This document shows positions 43,153 to 51,904 of a stretch of DNA of 64,000 nucleotides, one piece after another. A model generated the notes under the pieces. That model saw only the letters and a program-made list of their open reading frames with translations, did not search any database and was not told the DNA's origin. The translations under genes were made by a program, and so were the position numbers. Origin of the DNA: G963666935 sp963666935 (GTDB lineage: Bacteria > Bacillota > Clostridia > Christensenellales > CAG-138); the NCBI GenBank assembly GCA_963666935.1, contig OY762936.1, positions 682,001 through 746,000 on the forward strand, read 5' to 3'. How positions within the stretch are numbered: the stretch's first letter is position 1; each line of letters begins with the position of its first letter.

Positions 43153-44268
43153 ATGCTGTACGTTCCTGTAGAACACTTACAGCCTGACATGATAGTAGCT
43201 CGGGATATCTGCTCTTATCCTCGGGAGATGCACCGTATCTGCCTACTTTCAGCAGGTCAAAAATTAACGGAGGCCAATGTTAGCCGAATGCAGGCAATTG
43301 GGATCGCAGGGGTTTATATCCGCAACTCCCCAAAGGACGACGACGATATAGTGATCCCTGAGCTAATTAGCGAAAACCTGCGGGCAAAGGCAATTGGCGA
43401 GATTCGTGCAGTTTATGATGACTTTGGTACAAAGGGTAGCCGAAACTTGCAAAATCAAGTTGAGGTTTTGTCTCAAATTTCAAGGCAATTAGTGGAAAAC
43501 ATTACGAGCAATGCCCATATGATGTTTAATATGATGGATTTAAAAAACTATGACGATTATACTTATCGGCATAGTCTTTCTGTATCGATATACAGTACCA
43601 TCACGGGAATATCCATGGGTATGGGAATGAATGCGCTGGAAAAACTTGCGCTAAGCGGAATCCTGCACGATATGGGCAAGTCACGCATTCCTAGATGGAT
43701 CGTAAATAAACCCGGCAAGCTTACCGAAGAAGAATACTCTATTATGCGCCGCCATCCTACACTGGGTGTAGAAATGTTCCCGCGTACCACCGTTCAGATA
43801 TCCCCTAAAGTCTTGCTTGCTGTGGAGCAGCATCATGAAAGATACGACGGCACAGGTTATCCCAAGGGGATTAAGGGCAAAGAAATAGGCCTGTTTGGCC
43901 GCATATTAGCCGCTGCGGATGTTTATGACGCACTCACTTCCAAACGCCCTTACCGAAACGCACTTATGCCCAATGAGGCAATTGAGTACATTGTGGCGAA
44001 CTGTGGCAACCACTTCGATCCGGAAGTGGTCGAGGCATTTTTTAAAAGCGTTGAGGCGTATCCGCTTGGAGTCTGTGTTAAGCTCAGCAACGGAGCGCAG
44101 GCTGTTGTTGCTAAAAACTATAAAGAAAATACCCTTCGTCCTATGGTACGGATTATTTCGCCAGGCTCAGAATTTGGGAAAATATTGGATTTATTATATG
44201 ATAAGAGTAACCTGAATATCACCATCCTCGGCGTGGATTATGCAGGAAGCGATTGGAAGCCCGGTTAA
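43153..44268 (+). CDS. HD-GYP domain phosphodiesterase
   Basis: A 371-residue protein. An N-terminal DUF3391-like segment (LQPDMIVARDICSYPREMHR, then LSAGQKLTEANVSRMQAIGI) precedes the catalytic HD-GYP domain (LHDMGKSRIPRWIVNKPGKL; EQHHERYDGTGYPKG). It has no receiver or membrane part. It begins 70 nt after the GGDEF/HD-GYP gene and may share its transcript. Role: hydrolysis of c-di-GMP, or a related dinucleotide. Confidence 0.87.
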   Translation: MLYVPVEHLQPDMIVARDICSYPREMHRICLLSAGQKLTEANVSRMQAIGIAGVYIRNSPKDDDDIVIPELISENLRAKAIGEIRAVYDDFGTKGSRNLQNQVEVLSQISRQLVENITSNAHMMFNMMDLKNYDDYTYRHSLSVSIYSTITGISMGMGMNALEKLALSGILHDMGKSRIPRWIVNKPGKLTEEEYSIMRRHPTLGVEMFPRTTVQISPKVLLAVEQHHERYDGTGYPKGIKGKEIGLFGRILAAADVYDALTSKRPYRNALMPNEAIEYIVANCGNHFDPEVVEAFFKSVEAYPLGVCVKLSNGAQAVVAKNYKENTLRPMVRIISPGSEFGKILDLLYDKSNLNITILGVDYAGSDWKPG

Positions 44269-44619
44269 AAACTGCAGTGAATTAAATTAACATCATAGCA
44301 CGAATCCGATACTTCGCATTCCCGTTTTTCTCCTTGAGAAGAATTTTTGTTATTTATAGCAGTTTTTAATGGGAAGAATAAAAACATAAGTCACAATGTT
44401 ATGTTCAGAACAAATGCCCAAAATGCTCTCTTTGTAATTAATTGTGCGTATAATACTCATTTTGCTGCGGCTTATATCTGCGCAAAAGCCGGGCCCCGCT
44501 ACTGCAGGGCCCGGCTTCGCTTTTCCGGCAATCATGTCTGATCCTTAAGGCAGAGGAACATCTGACTTAAAACAAGGTTTTTTGACTGTCGGGGTTAGCG
44601 AATTGCTGATATTTGTAAT
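44269..44619. other. Intergenic region between the HD-GYP gene and the dehydrogenase
   Basis: No gene with a ribosome site is seen. Apart from the terminator at 44487 the region is AT-rich. It is the boundary between the motility locus and unrelated metabolic genes. Confidence 0.6.
44487..44524. terminator. Bidirectional GC-rich terminator
   Basis: A perfect 10-bp stem AGCCGGGCCC/GGGCCCGGCT with a 10-nt loop, with a short T-run on both strands. It ends the HD-GYP transcript from the left and the dehydrogenase transcript from the right. Confidence 0.78.
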
Positions 44620-46122
44620 TTACATCGCTCCGTCCCAAGTACTGATAGTTTTCTTTTTAAGATCTGCCTCGGTAAACCAGCGGGTCGTAACCACCTTGGA
44701 TTCTGTGTAGAATCTGAGGCCGTCTTTGCCCAGTGCATGTAGATCGCCAAAGAACGAATTCTTGTGGCCTGAGAACGGGAACATGCCAGCAGGTACGGGA
44801 ATTCCCACGTTTACACCTACCATGCCGCCATGGGTGCGTTTTGCAAACTCTCTTGCATAGTAACCGCTCTGGGTAAATATCACCGAGCCGTTTGCAAAGG
44901 GGTTGCTGTTCATGAGCGTAATGCCCTCTTCAAAGTCTTTGACACGCTTGATGCAAAGAACGGGTCCGAATATTTCGCTTTGTCCAACCGTCATTTCCGG
45001 CGTCACATGATCAAATACGGTATGTCCAACGTAGAATCCATTCTCGCAGCCCGGTACCACCACGTTCCTGCCGTCCACCAGCAATTTGGCGCCTTCTTCC
45101 ACACCTTTGTTGATCCAGTCTACAACAAACTTTTTATGCGCCGCAGTCACAACCGGGCCAAGATCCGTAGATTTGTCATACGCGGGGCCAATCTTTTTTG
45201 TTTTAATCTGTTTGAGGATCTCTGCCACAACCTCATCCGCAATGCTTTCCTGCACTACGATTGCCGGCAACGCCATGCAGCGTTCCCCCGCGCAGCCAAA
45301 AGTGGAATTTAAAATGCCGCTTACCGTTCTTTCGATGGGCGCATCCTCCAAAACCAATGCGTGGTTTTTCGCTTCGCACAGACTCTGCACTCTCTTTCCG
45401 TTTGCTGCTGCCGTCGCATAAATATGCAGCCCGATTGCGGTTGAACCCACAAGCGTTACGCCTTTCACATCGGGATGGGTTAGGAAAATTTCAGCTTCTT
45501 TGCGCGAACAGGTCACAACATTCACGACGCCGTCCGGAAGCCCGGCTTCCTTAAGCAATTCAACCAGCCGCAGACTTGTCATGGGGGTCATGGAGGCCGC
45601 TTTGAGAACCAGCGTATTGCCTGTTGCAATGCACATAGGCATCATCCATCCCATGGGAATCATAGCCGGAAAATTGAACGGCGCAATCCCTGCAAATACG
45701 CCAATCGGCTCACGATATAATGTGGAATCGAATCCCTTAGTGACGTCCATCAGTGCTTCTCCCATCATCAAAGACGGTGCGCCGCACGCCACTTCCACAG
45801 GCTCTTTCACCTTGAGCAGGTCGCCCTTCGCTTCATCCCAGTTCTTGCCGTTTTCACGGCACAACAAGTAGGTAAGCTCGTCTAAATGCTCGACGAGCAA
45901 ATCCCTGAACTTATATAAAACTTCCACCCTTTTTGCGCACGGAGTATTGCTCCATGATGGGAAAGCAGCGCTGGCTGCAGCAATTGCAGCCTCGACTTCC
46001 CCCACGGTACAACAGGGCGTTTCGGCAATCTGCTCGCCGATGCTGGGATCAAAGATCGGCATATAAGCGGTTGCCTTGGATTCTACGAACTCACCGTTAA
46101 TAAATGGTTTCAATTTTAACAT
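44620..46122 (-). CDS. mmsA: CoA-acylating methylmalonate/malonate-semialdehyde dehydrogenase
   Basis: A 500-residue aldehyde dehydrogenase of the MmsA/IolA subfamily, which converts malonate or methylmalonate semialdehyde to acetyl- or propionyl-CoA with release of CO2 and uses NAD. The catalytic C282 lies in GERCMALPAIV, and the NAD region has APFNFPAMIPMGWMMPM, typical of the CoA-acylating type. ATG 46122 is chosen because AAAGGAG lies 9 nt before it. It is 35 nt from the upstream aminotransferase and is surely cotranscribed. Confidence 0.92.
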   Translation of the reverse strand: MLKLKPFINGEFVESKATAYMPIFDPSIGEQIAETPCCTVGEVEAAIAAASAAFPSWSNTPCAKRVEVLYKFRDLLVEHLDELTYLLCRENGKNWDEAKGDLLKVKEPVEVACGAPSLMMGEALMDVTKGFDSTLYREPIGVFAGIAPFNFPAMIPMGWMMPMCIATGNTLVLKAASMTPMTSLRLVELLKEAGLPDGVVNVVTCSRKEAEIFLTHPDVKGVTLVGSTAIGLHIYATAAANGKRVQSLCEAKNHALVLEDAPIERTVSGILNSTFGCAGERCMALPAIVVQESIADEVVAEILKQIKTKKIGPAYDKSTDLGPVVTAAHKKFVVDWINKGVEEGAKLLVDGRNVVVPGCENGFYVGHTVFDHVTPEMTVGQSEIFGPVLCIKRVKDFEEGITLMNSNPFANGSVIFTQSGYYAREFAKRTHGGMVGVNVGIPVPAGMFPFSGHKNSFFGDLHALGKDGLRFYTESKVVTTRWFTEADLKKKTISTWDGAM

Positions 46123-46157
46123 ATCAGAGGACTCCTTTATTTTACTTAATATTGAAT

Positions 46158-47489
46158 TCAATCAATCATCTCTTTTTGTACAATGGAAATGACCTCATCC
46201 ATTTTCGCCATCTCCTCGCGCAGTTGCCACTCCGTAATAACCAGCGGGGGTGCCACGATGATCATATTTTCATGGGTATAGGTAAGGAATTTCCGCTCCC
46301 TGAGCAGCTTGAGAATTCTGCCCATCTTACCCCGGGGGTCCTTGCCATAGGGCACCAGGGGCTCTTTTGTCTCTCTGTCCTTCACCAATTCAATCGCTGA
46401 AAACAGGCCGATATACCGGACGTCGCCCACGCATGTATACTTGCGTTTCAAATCCTCAAGTAGTTCGCCCAGCACTTTGCCGACTGCATTTACGTTTTCC
46501 AGCACATGATGCTTCGTGAAATAATCAACACATGCCGCACCTGCCGCGCAGGCTAAAGGGTGGCCGCTATAGGTCAGCCCGCAAAGGAGTGTATGATCGT
46601 CAAAATATGCCGCAATTTCTTTGGAGACAACTACGCCGCCCAGTTGCACGTAGCCGCAGGTTACACCCTTTGCGAAAGTCACAATATCCGGCTTGATACC
46701 CCAATTTTCAAACGCAAACATTTTCCCAGTTCGTCCAAATCCCGCCATGACCTCATCTAAAATCATCAAGATGCCGAACTCGTCGCAGATTTTGCGAACG
46801 CCGGGCAAATAGTTGGCCGGCGGAATGATAATGCCATTGGAGCCGGTGACGGTTTCCATTACAATTGCAGCAACATTTTCAGGGCCTTCGTAACAGATCT
46901 GCTCGCGCAGCTTTTCCACATAATAGGCACCTGCCGCCACATCGCTTTCAAAGTGGAGCTGTTCACGATACACATACGGGTCAAAGAATTTTACAAAACC
47001 GGGAATCCCTGGCTCCGACGGATAGCGCCTCGGCTCGCCTGTAAGATTTGCGGCACCATAGGTGGAGCCATGATAGCTGCGATATCTACTGAAAATTTTA
47101 TGGCGGCCGGTATACATTCTTGCAATTTTGATGGCATTTTCATTGGCGTCTGCACCGGCGTTGACAAAAAACACCTTGCCCATATGGTCCGGCATAAGGC
47201 CGATAATCTTTTGTGCAAGATTTGAACGGCTCTCCACCGCAAAAGAAGGCGCCATATAGCAGAATTGATCTATCTGTGCCTTAATGGCATCCCCGATTTC
47301 CTCAACGCCATGCCCCAGATTCATGTTCACCAATTGTGAAGACATATCTGCATAACGATCACCGTTATAATCGTAAAGATAAATGCCTTTTGCCTTTTCA
47401 ATTACCAGAGGGTTCAAGCCTCTTTGTTTTGACCATGATTGCAGATTATATTGATTATGTCTATTTTTTATTTCTTCTCTCCGGCCCAT
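46158..47489 (-). CDS. Class III omega-aminotransferase, probable beta-alanine or taurine type
   Basis: A 443-residue PLP enzyme. The cofactor lysine is K274 in VTFAKGVTCGY, with D245 in LDEVMAGFGRTG holding the pyridine nitrogen. The sequence EKAKGIYLYDYNGDRYADMS and the YSGHPLACAAG motif are those of omega-amino acid:pyruvate aminotransferases. Paired with MmsA, the likely pathway is beta-alanine to malonate semialdehyde to acetyl-CoA, or 3-aminoisobutyrate to propionyl-CoA. Taurine is an alternative but would leave the dehydrogenase unexplained. Confidence 0.82.
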   Translation of the reverse strand: MGRREEIKNRHNQYNLQSWSKQRGLNPLVIEKAKGIYLYDYNGDRYADMSSQLVNMNLGHGVEEIGDAIKAQIDQFCYMAPSFAVESRSNLAQKIIGLMPDHMGKVFFVNAGADANENAIKIARMYTGRHKIFSRYRSYHGSTYGAANLTGEPRRYPSEPGIPGFVKFFDPYVYREQLHFESDVAAGAYYVEKLREQICYEGPENVAAIVMETVTGSNGIIIPPANYLPGVRKICDEFGILMILDEVMAGFGRTGKMFAFENWGIKPDIVTFAKGVTCGYVQLGGVVVSKEIAAYFDDHTLLCGLTYSGHPLACAAGAACVDYFTKHHVLENVNAVGKVLGELLEDLKRKYTCVGDVRYIGLFSAIELVKDRETKEPLVPYGKDPRGKMGRILKLLRERKFLTYTHENMIIVAPPLVITEWQLREEMAKMDEVISIVQKEMID

Positions 47490-47555
47490 GAAGCTCCCCC
47501 TTTGATGTGATTAACTATATTCTAGCACAATGAAATATTAATTCAATATCATGAT

Positions 47556-47584
47556 AGCCTAAATTTTGCGCCAAATATTAGGCT
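47556..47584. promoter_or_regulatory. 29-bp imperfect dyad, candidate operator of the PucR-family regulator
   Basis: The outer arms AGCCTAA/TTAGGCT are perfect, and 11 of 14 pairs match overall. It lies between the divergent aminotransferase and regulator genes. Confidence 0.45.
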
Positions 47585-47588
47585 TGAG

Positions 47589-47616
47589 CACAATATAATG
47601 ATCGATACATATTGTG
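47589..47616. promoter_or_regulatory. Second dyad with perfect 8-bp arms
   Basis: CACAATAT and ATATTGTG are separated by 12 nt. A CACAAT half-site recurs at 47526-47531, closer to the aminotransferase, which suits a regulator binding several half-sites. Confidence 0.45.
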
Positions 47617-47672
47617 TTTTGTATAGTTAAATGGTATTTTAAAGATACTATACTACATAGGGGATATTTTCG

Positions 47673-48827
47673 ATGATCTTAGAAACAGTCCTTAACGAAA
47701 CGAAGAAAGCCTATTCCATGGAATTGGTTGCCGGAGTTGCAGGAATTAAGCAGCAAATCTCTTGGTTTCATATCTTAGAAGATAGCGCTATGAGCTCATT
47801 CATTCATGGGAATGAATTGGTATTTACCGCAGGCATCGCCTATCAAGGTGAAGCATGGCTTGTTGATTTTGTAAAGAAATTATACGAACATAAGGCCAGC
47901 GGAATGGTTGTAAATATTGGCCCGTTTATTCCCCAAATACCGCAGCAGGTCATATCGTTTTGCGATCAGCACGGGTTTCCTCTGTTTACTGTCCCCTGGA
48001 AAATCAAGCTTGTTGATGTTACAAGATATTTGTCCCAGCTCATCCTTGATAGTGAGCGTACCCTGGTGCAATCGGTGGCAGCTTTAAATAATTTGATCAC
48101 ATCACCCATAGTGCTGGATTCCTACAAAACGCAGATCACAGAAGTCGGATATGAGCTTGATGCAAAATACTGTGTCGCTGTGATGCCGATCAGCAAAAAC
48201 ATGCGCAATCCTGAAGAAGTCATTCATCGAGCACAGCATGTTTTGCTGCTAAGCGATGAAGAATCAATTGTATTTCGTTTAAACAAAAATATCGTATTCG
48301 TTTTTATTGCATCTACGCGTGAAAGAATTTACTCCGCCGTTGATGCGCTCCATCTTACATTGGCGCAAACATTCCCTTCCATTCCGTTTTTTATGGGTGT
48401 CAGCGGAAATTTGCAAGGGATTGATACGCTATATAATAGCTACCAACAGGCGAATTGGGCCTTAAGTCTTGCCCGGGCAGAAGCGCGGGATTATTTGTTT
48501 TATGAGGAAACCGGCTTATACAGACTCCTGTTTCCCATCCAGAATCGACAGATATTGCAAGGATTTGCCGATGAGGTGCTTGGAGAAATCATAAACTATG
48601 ATAAAGCGCATAAAACAGATTATTTGGAATGGCTGAAGCTTTATATGAACTGTGATGGCAGTGTGCAAAGGGTTGTTGAAAAAGCGTACTGCCATCGGAA
48701 TACAGTGAATCATAAACTGAAACGAATCAAGGATTTGTTTCAGCTTGAGATTAGTTCCAATGAGCAAAAAGTACGCATCATAATGGCGTTTCATATTCTT
48801 ACGCTTCTTAAAATCCAAGAGAATTAG
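47673..48827 (+). CDS. PucR-family transcriptional regulator
   Basis: A 384-residue regulator. The N-terminal PucR domain (~5-125: ELVAGVAGIKQQISWFHILE) senses a ligand. A GGDEF-like middle domain follows (~175-280). The C-terminal PucR helix-turn-helix (VVEKAYCHRNTVNHKLKRIK) binds DNA. The family controls purine and amino-acid catabolism. Divergent placement suggests it controls the aminotransferase-mmsA operon. Confidence 0.88.
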   Translation: MILETVLNETKKAYSMELVAGVAGIKQQISWFHILEDSAMSSFIHGNELVFTAGIAYQGEAWLVDFVKKLYEHKASGMVVNIGPFIPQIPQQVISFCDQHGFPLFTVPWKIKLVDVTRYLSQLILDSERTLVQSVAALNNLITSPIVLDSYKTQITEVGYELDAKYCVAVMPISKNMRNPEEVIHRAQHVLLLSDEESIVFRLNKNIVFVFIASTRERIYSAVDALHLTLAQTFPSIPFFMGVSGNLQGIDTLYNSYQQANWALSLARAEARDYLFYEETGLYRLLFPIQNRQILQGFADEVLGEIINYDKAHKTDYLEWLKLYMNCDGSVQRVVEKAYCHRNTVNHKLKRIKDLFQLEISSNEQKVRIIMAFHILTLLKIQEN

Positions 48828-48893
48828 CCCTTTTGACTAGCGCGATGCGCAATGATTCAAGCGAAAAGAGAAAATTTTGTTATAGCATAAAGG

Positions 48894-49832
48894 ATGAAAA
48901 AGGAAATGTACGGCTGGCGACATCATCACAAGGGCAGAAGCTTGAGAAACAGGATATTCATGCTGGTGTGTTTCGCGGCCATATTTGTTTTTGTTGCCGG
49001 TTGTAATGCGCAACAGCCCACAGAAATAATTGAGATAAAAATTGAAACGCCCAAGATTGAAGCGACGCCGCTTATATCTCCTGCGCCATCTCCGTCCATA
49101 GGCCCTGTTGATAATGTGCCCAAGCCGACATCGACAATTGAACCAACGCAAACACCGACGTTGACAATTGAACCAACGCAAACACCGCGTCCCCGGTTAT
49201 TCGGGATGGCAATAGGCATTGACCCAGGCCATCAGGGGCACGCAAATAGCGATCAAGAGCCGGTCTCACCATCTTCTCCCATAACAAAAAAGAAGGTATC
49301 TTCCGGCACGCAAGGTCGGTGGACCGGTGTGGCGGAGTATCAGGTCAATCTGAATGTGGGGCTTTTGCTGCGCGACCTTCTGGAGAAGGAAGGCGCTACC
49401 GTAATCATGACCAGAACAAGCAATGACGTTGATATTTCAAATGCCGAACGAGCAATTCTGTTCAATGAATCTAAGACCGATTATGCAATACGATTGCACT
49501 GCAATGGATCTGATGATGCACAAAAGCATGGCGCGTTTATGCTGATCCCATCTGATAATCCCTATGCAGATAAATGCAGAACTGCCGCTGAAATCCTCAT
49601 CCAGGAATATTGTGAAGCGACCGGAATAAAAAACCTCGGAATATCGGTGCGCAGCGATCAAACGGGCTTTAACTGGTGCAATCGAATGATCATCAACATT
49701 GAAATGGGGCATATGACAAACAAAGACGAAGACTATTACTTGACCTCTGAGGAAAATCAAGCCGTCATGGCGCAAGGAATTGCCAATGGCATCATTCAAT
49801 ATCTCGCAAAGCAAGGTGAAAGAGAAAACTGA
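48894..49832 (+). CDS. Lipoprotein N-acetylmuramoyl-L-alanine amidase
   Basis: A 312-residue Amidase_3 enzyme that cuts the peptide from muramic acid. The N-terminal signal ends in the lipobox VAGC with C37. A Pro/Thr linker with two copies of TIEPTQTP follows. The catalytic domain starts at GIDPGHQG (zinc His), with a Glu in VAEYQVN, the second His in RLHCNGSD and the catalytic Glu in NIEMGHMTN. The ribosome site lies very close to the first ATG, so the ATG at 48906 may be the start. Confidence 0.88.
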   Translation: MKKEMYGWRHHHKGRSLRNRIFMLVCFAAIFVFVAGCNAQQPTEIIEIKIETPKIEATPLISPAPSPSIGPVDNVPKPTSTIEPTQTPTLTIEPTQTPRPRLFGMAIGIDPGHQGHANSDQEPVSPSSPITKKKVSSGTQGRWTGVAEYQVNLNVGLLLRDLLEKEGATVIMTRTSNDVDISNAERAILFNESKTDYAIRLHCNGSDDAQKHGAFMLIPSDNPYADKCRTAAEILIQEYCEATGIKNLGISVRSDQTGFNWCNRMIINIEMGHMTNKDEDYYLTSEENQAVMAQGIANGIIQYLAKQGEREN

Positions 49833-49970
49833 AAAAAAGCTCGCAACTCATTGAATTTCGGGTGGTCCCGGCGATTTGGAGGCGGCAATTCCCCATATTT
49901 TATAAGTATGGTTGAAAAACGTTTTAAAGCATGTTACCGTTCAGATATATCAATGAAAAGGAGTGGTAAC

Positions 49971-50423
49971 ATGACCTATAAGATTGAAGAAATGCCCATG
50001 TGCCGGGTTGCATATATGCGGCGGGTTGGGCCTTATGGTACCGACAATTACGCGCTCATGGAGAAACTTAAGGAATGGGCCAAAGCCAACGGCCCATTCA
50101 CAAAATCATCGGTCATTTTAGGGATTTCACAGGACAATCCTCAAACAACGCCGCCTGAAAACTGCCGTTATGATGTTTGCGTTATTGTTGCTGATGGTTG
50201 CACAATAGCGGATGCTACTGTAAACGAAGCAAAATTATGCGGCGGGAGATATGCCGTTTTTACCATTTCACACACCGCGCAGGCAGTTCAAAAAGCGTGG
50301 AGTGAAGCCTTTTCTTTGTTATCAGCGCAAGAACAGCAGATCGATCTTTCCAGACCTATCCTTGAAAGATACATTCCCGCTATGATTGACAATCACCTGT
50401 GCGAAATTTGCATCCCCATCTAA
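49971..50423 (+). CDS. GyrI-like small-molecule-binding protein
   Basis: A 150-residue GyrI/SbmC-type domain (YKIEEMPMCRVAYMRRVGPY; CRYDVCVIVADGCTIADATV; GGRYAVFTISHTAQAVQKAW). Family members bind small molecules; one inhibits DNA gyrase and others are stand-alone AraC effector domains. ATG 49971 has a strong AAAGGAG; the open frame further upstream is not used. The ligand is unknown. Confidence 0.8.
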   Translation: MTYKIEEMPMCRVAYMRRVGPYGTDNYALMEKLKEWAKANGPFTKSSVILGISQDNPQTTPPENCRYDVCVIVADGCTIADATVNEAKLCGGRYAVFTISHTAQAVQKAWSEAFSLLSAQEQQIDLSRPILERYIPAMIDNHLCEICIPI

Positions 50424-50516
50424 GATCGTTCTTCCGAACTTTGGCCGGACACCCTTTTGAGGGAAAAGTTTTAGACGTGGCCTTTGTCGGGCACTATGCT
50501 TTGATGCTCATAATCT

Positions 50517-51065
50517 TCATTCTACAAGATCCAGGCGTCCGGTGACCGGATCCATTAAATATCCGGCGCAAATAACGTCTTTGGGAATCAGCGGATGTTT
50601 ATTTATAATTTTCATGGTCTCCCTGACCGATTCCGCCGGGTCTTGAAATCCTTTTAACCATTCATCTATGTCGATATTAAAATACTTGATCATTGCCAGA
50701 TCTTCTTCTTTTACACCGCGCTGCAGCATTTTCTGGGTCATTGCATTGAGATCAATGTTTTGCATTCCGCAATCATAATGACCAATGACAAATATCTCAT
50801 TGACGCCCAGCTCATAGATACATATGAGCAAACTTCGAACGGCGCTTCCAAACGGATGGCTGATTACGCCTCCGGCATTCTTAATTATTTTTGCGTCACC
50901 ATTTTTTAAATTTAATGCGGCCGGCAACAATTCGATCAGGCGGGAATCCATACAGGTAAGGATTGCGATTTTCCGTTCTGGATACTTTGTTGCGGTATAG
51001 CGTTTATATTCCCCGTTGTTAACGAATTCTTGATTAAACTGCAGCATTTCTTCCTGATATGACAT
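50517..51065 (-). CDS. Beta-class carbonic anhydrase
   Basis: A 182-residue zinc enzyme interconverting CO2 and bicarbonate. Zinc ligands are C38 (LTCMDSRL), H96 and C99 (GHYDCGM), with the D40-R42 pair. It belongs to the short beta-class clade common in Bacillota. ATG 51065 follows GGAGG. It lies just downstream of the pyruvate carboxylase remnant on the same strand, so it may once have supplied bicarbonate to that enzyme (inference). Confidence 0.88.
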   Translation of the reverse strand: MSYQEEMLQFNQEFVNNGEYKRYTATKYPERKIAILTCMDSRLIELLPAALNLKNGDAKIIKNAGGVISHPFGSAVRSLLICIYELGVNEIFVIGHYDCGMQNIDLNAMTQKMLQRGVKEEDLAMIKYFNIDIDEWLKGFQDPAESVRETMKIINKHPLIPKDVICAGYLMDPVTGRLDLVE

Positions 51066-51134
51066 TTGCTTTCCTCCATATATACACAAAATGATTCAAG
51101 TGAGGAAGGGCGTCCCCCCTCCTTTTTCGGTTCC

Positions 51135-51692
51135 TTATGAAATAGTGAATAGAAGCTGCTTGGCTTTAAACTTCTGCCCGGTGCTGACGCAAACGGATCG
51201 CAGCTTCCGGACTTGCTCACCACGATGTTGGCCCCCCTCTTCATAGCCTTGATGACACAAAGCACTTGGCCTTTTTCCACGAGGTCGCCCTCGCTTACCA
51301 TCACTTTGGATACGATGAGTGGGGATGGGTGCGCTCACTTCCCGCTCATCGTTGGGGTTGGTCAACCCGACGCTGCTCACCTGCATGGCAGATGCATGGT
51401 CCATCTTGACCGATACAATGCGCTGTGCGCCATTGAGCTCAAACGCCGCGTTCTGTGTACCGCTCCCATTCGCTTCACCCGGGCCGACATATTTGATAAT
51501 CAGCGTTTTCCCGTCCTCAATGGTGAATTCCGTGGAGTCGCCGGGATCCATGCCGAGCAGGAATACGCTGGTATCCATACCGGGCAGAGCGCCGCTTTCG
51601 CTGCGCAAGCCAAGATCGCAGCATGCGCGAAAGACGCGAATGGCGATCTCGCCCCGGTTGGCAACCATCACTTTTTTAATGTCGTTTTGCAA
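51135..51692 (-). pseudogene. Pyruvate carboxylase remnant with a very large internal deletion
   Basis: From a TTG behind GGAGG at 51692, the first ~27 residues (IKKVMVANRGEIAIRVFRAC) are the biotin carboxylase start of a pyruvate carboxylase. They are joined directly to the end of the enzyme (FTIEDGKTLIIKYVGPGEAN; AAFELNGAQRIVSVKM). The biotinyl domain (SEGDLVEKGQVLCVIKAMKR) continues in another frame at about 51304-51206, then the first frame resumes with KFKAKQLLFTIS. About 1,000 residues are missing, and two compensating indels destroy the biotin site. No function is expected. Confidence 0.85.
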
Positions 51693-51871
51693 AGCGGCTC
51701 CTCCATATTTGCATTTTGATACTACGATCGGCTTATCATAATATATAAAATGCAACTTTTCAATACCGTTCCTGCACATTTTATAAATACTTGCCGTTTG
51801 TGGGTCGAAAATCGTTTTATAGAAAGAAGCCCACAGTGTCGAGAAGAGATTATTAGCACAGCCGATAGATA

Positions 51872-51880
51872 TGGTATAAT
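51872..51880 (+). promoter_or_regulatory. Extended -10 promoter of the two-component operon
   Basis: TGGTATAAT, a full TATAAT with the TG extension, lies 25 nt before the response regulator start. No good -35 is needed for this promoter class. Confidence 0.55.
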
Positions 51881-51904
51881 AAAGCAAACCGGGAGGGTGA
51901 TATT

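Noticed and set aside
44347..44541. Small plus-strand frame covering the terminator at 44487
   Set aside because: No ribosome site, and it runs through a GC-rich terminator stem.
51213..51719. Plus-strand open frame over the pyruvate carboxylase remnant
   Set aside because: The recognisable protein similarity is on the minus strand; this frame has none.
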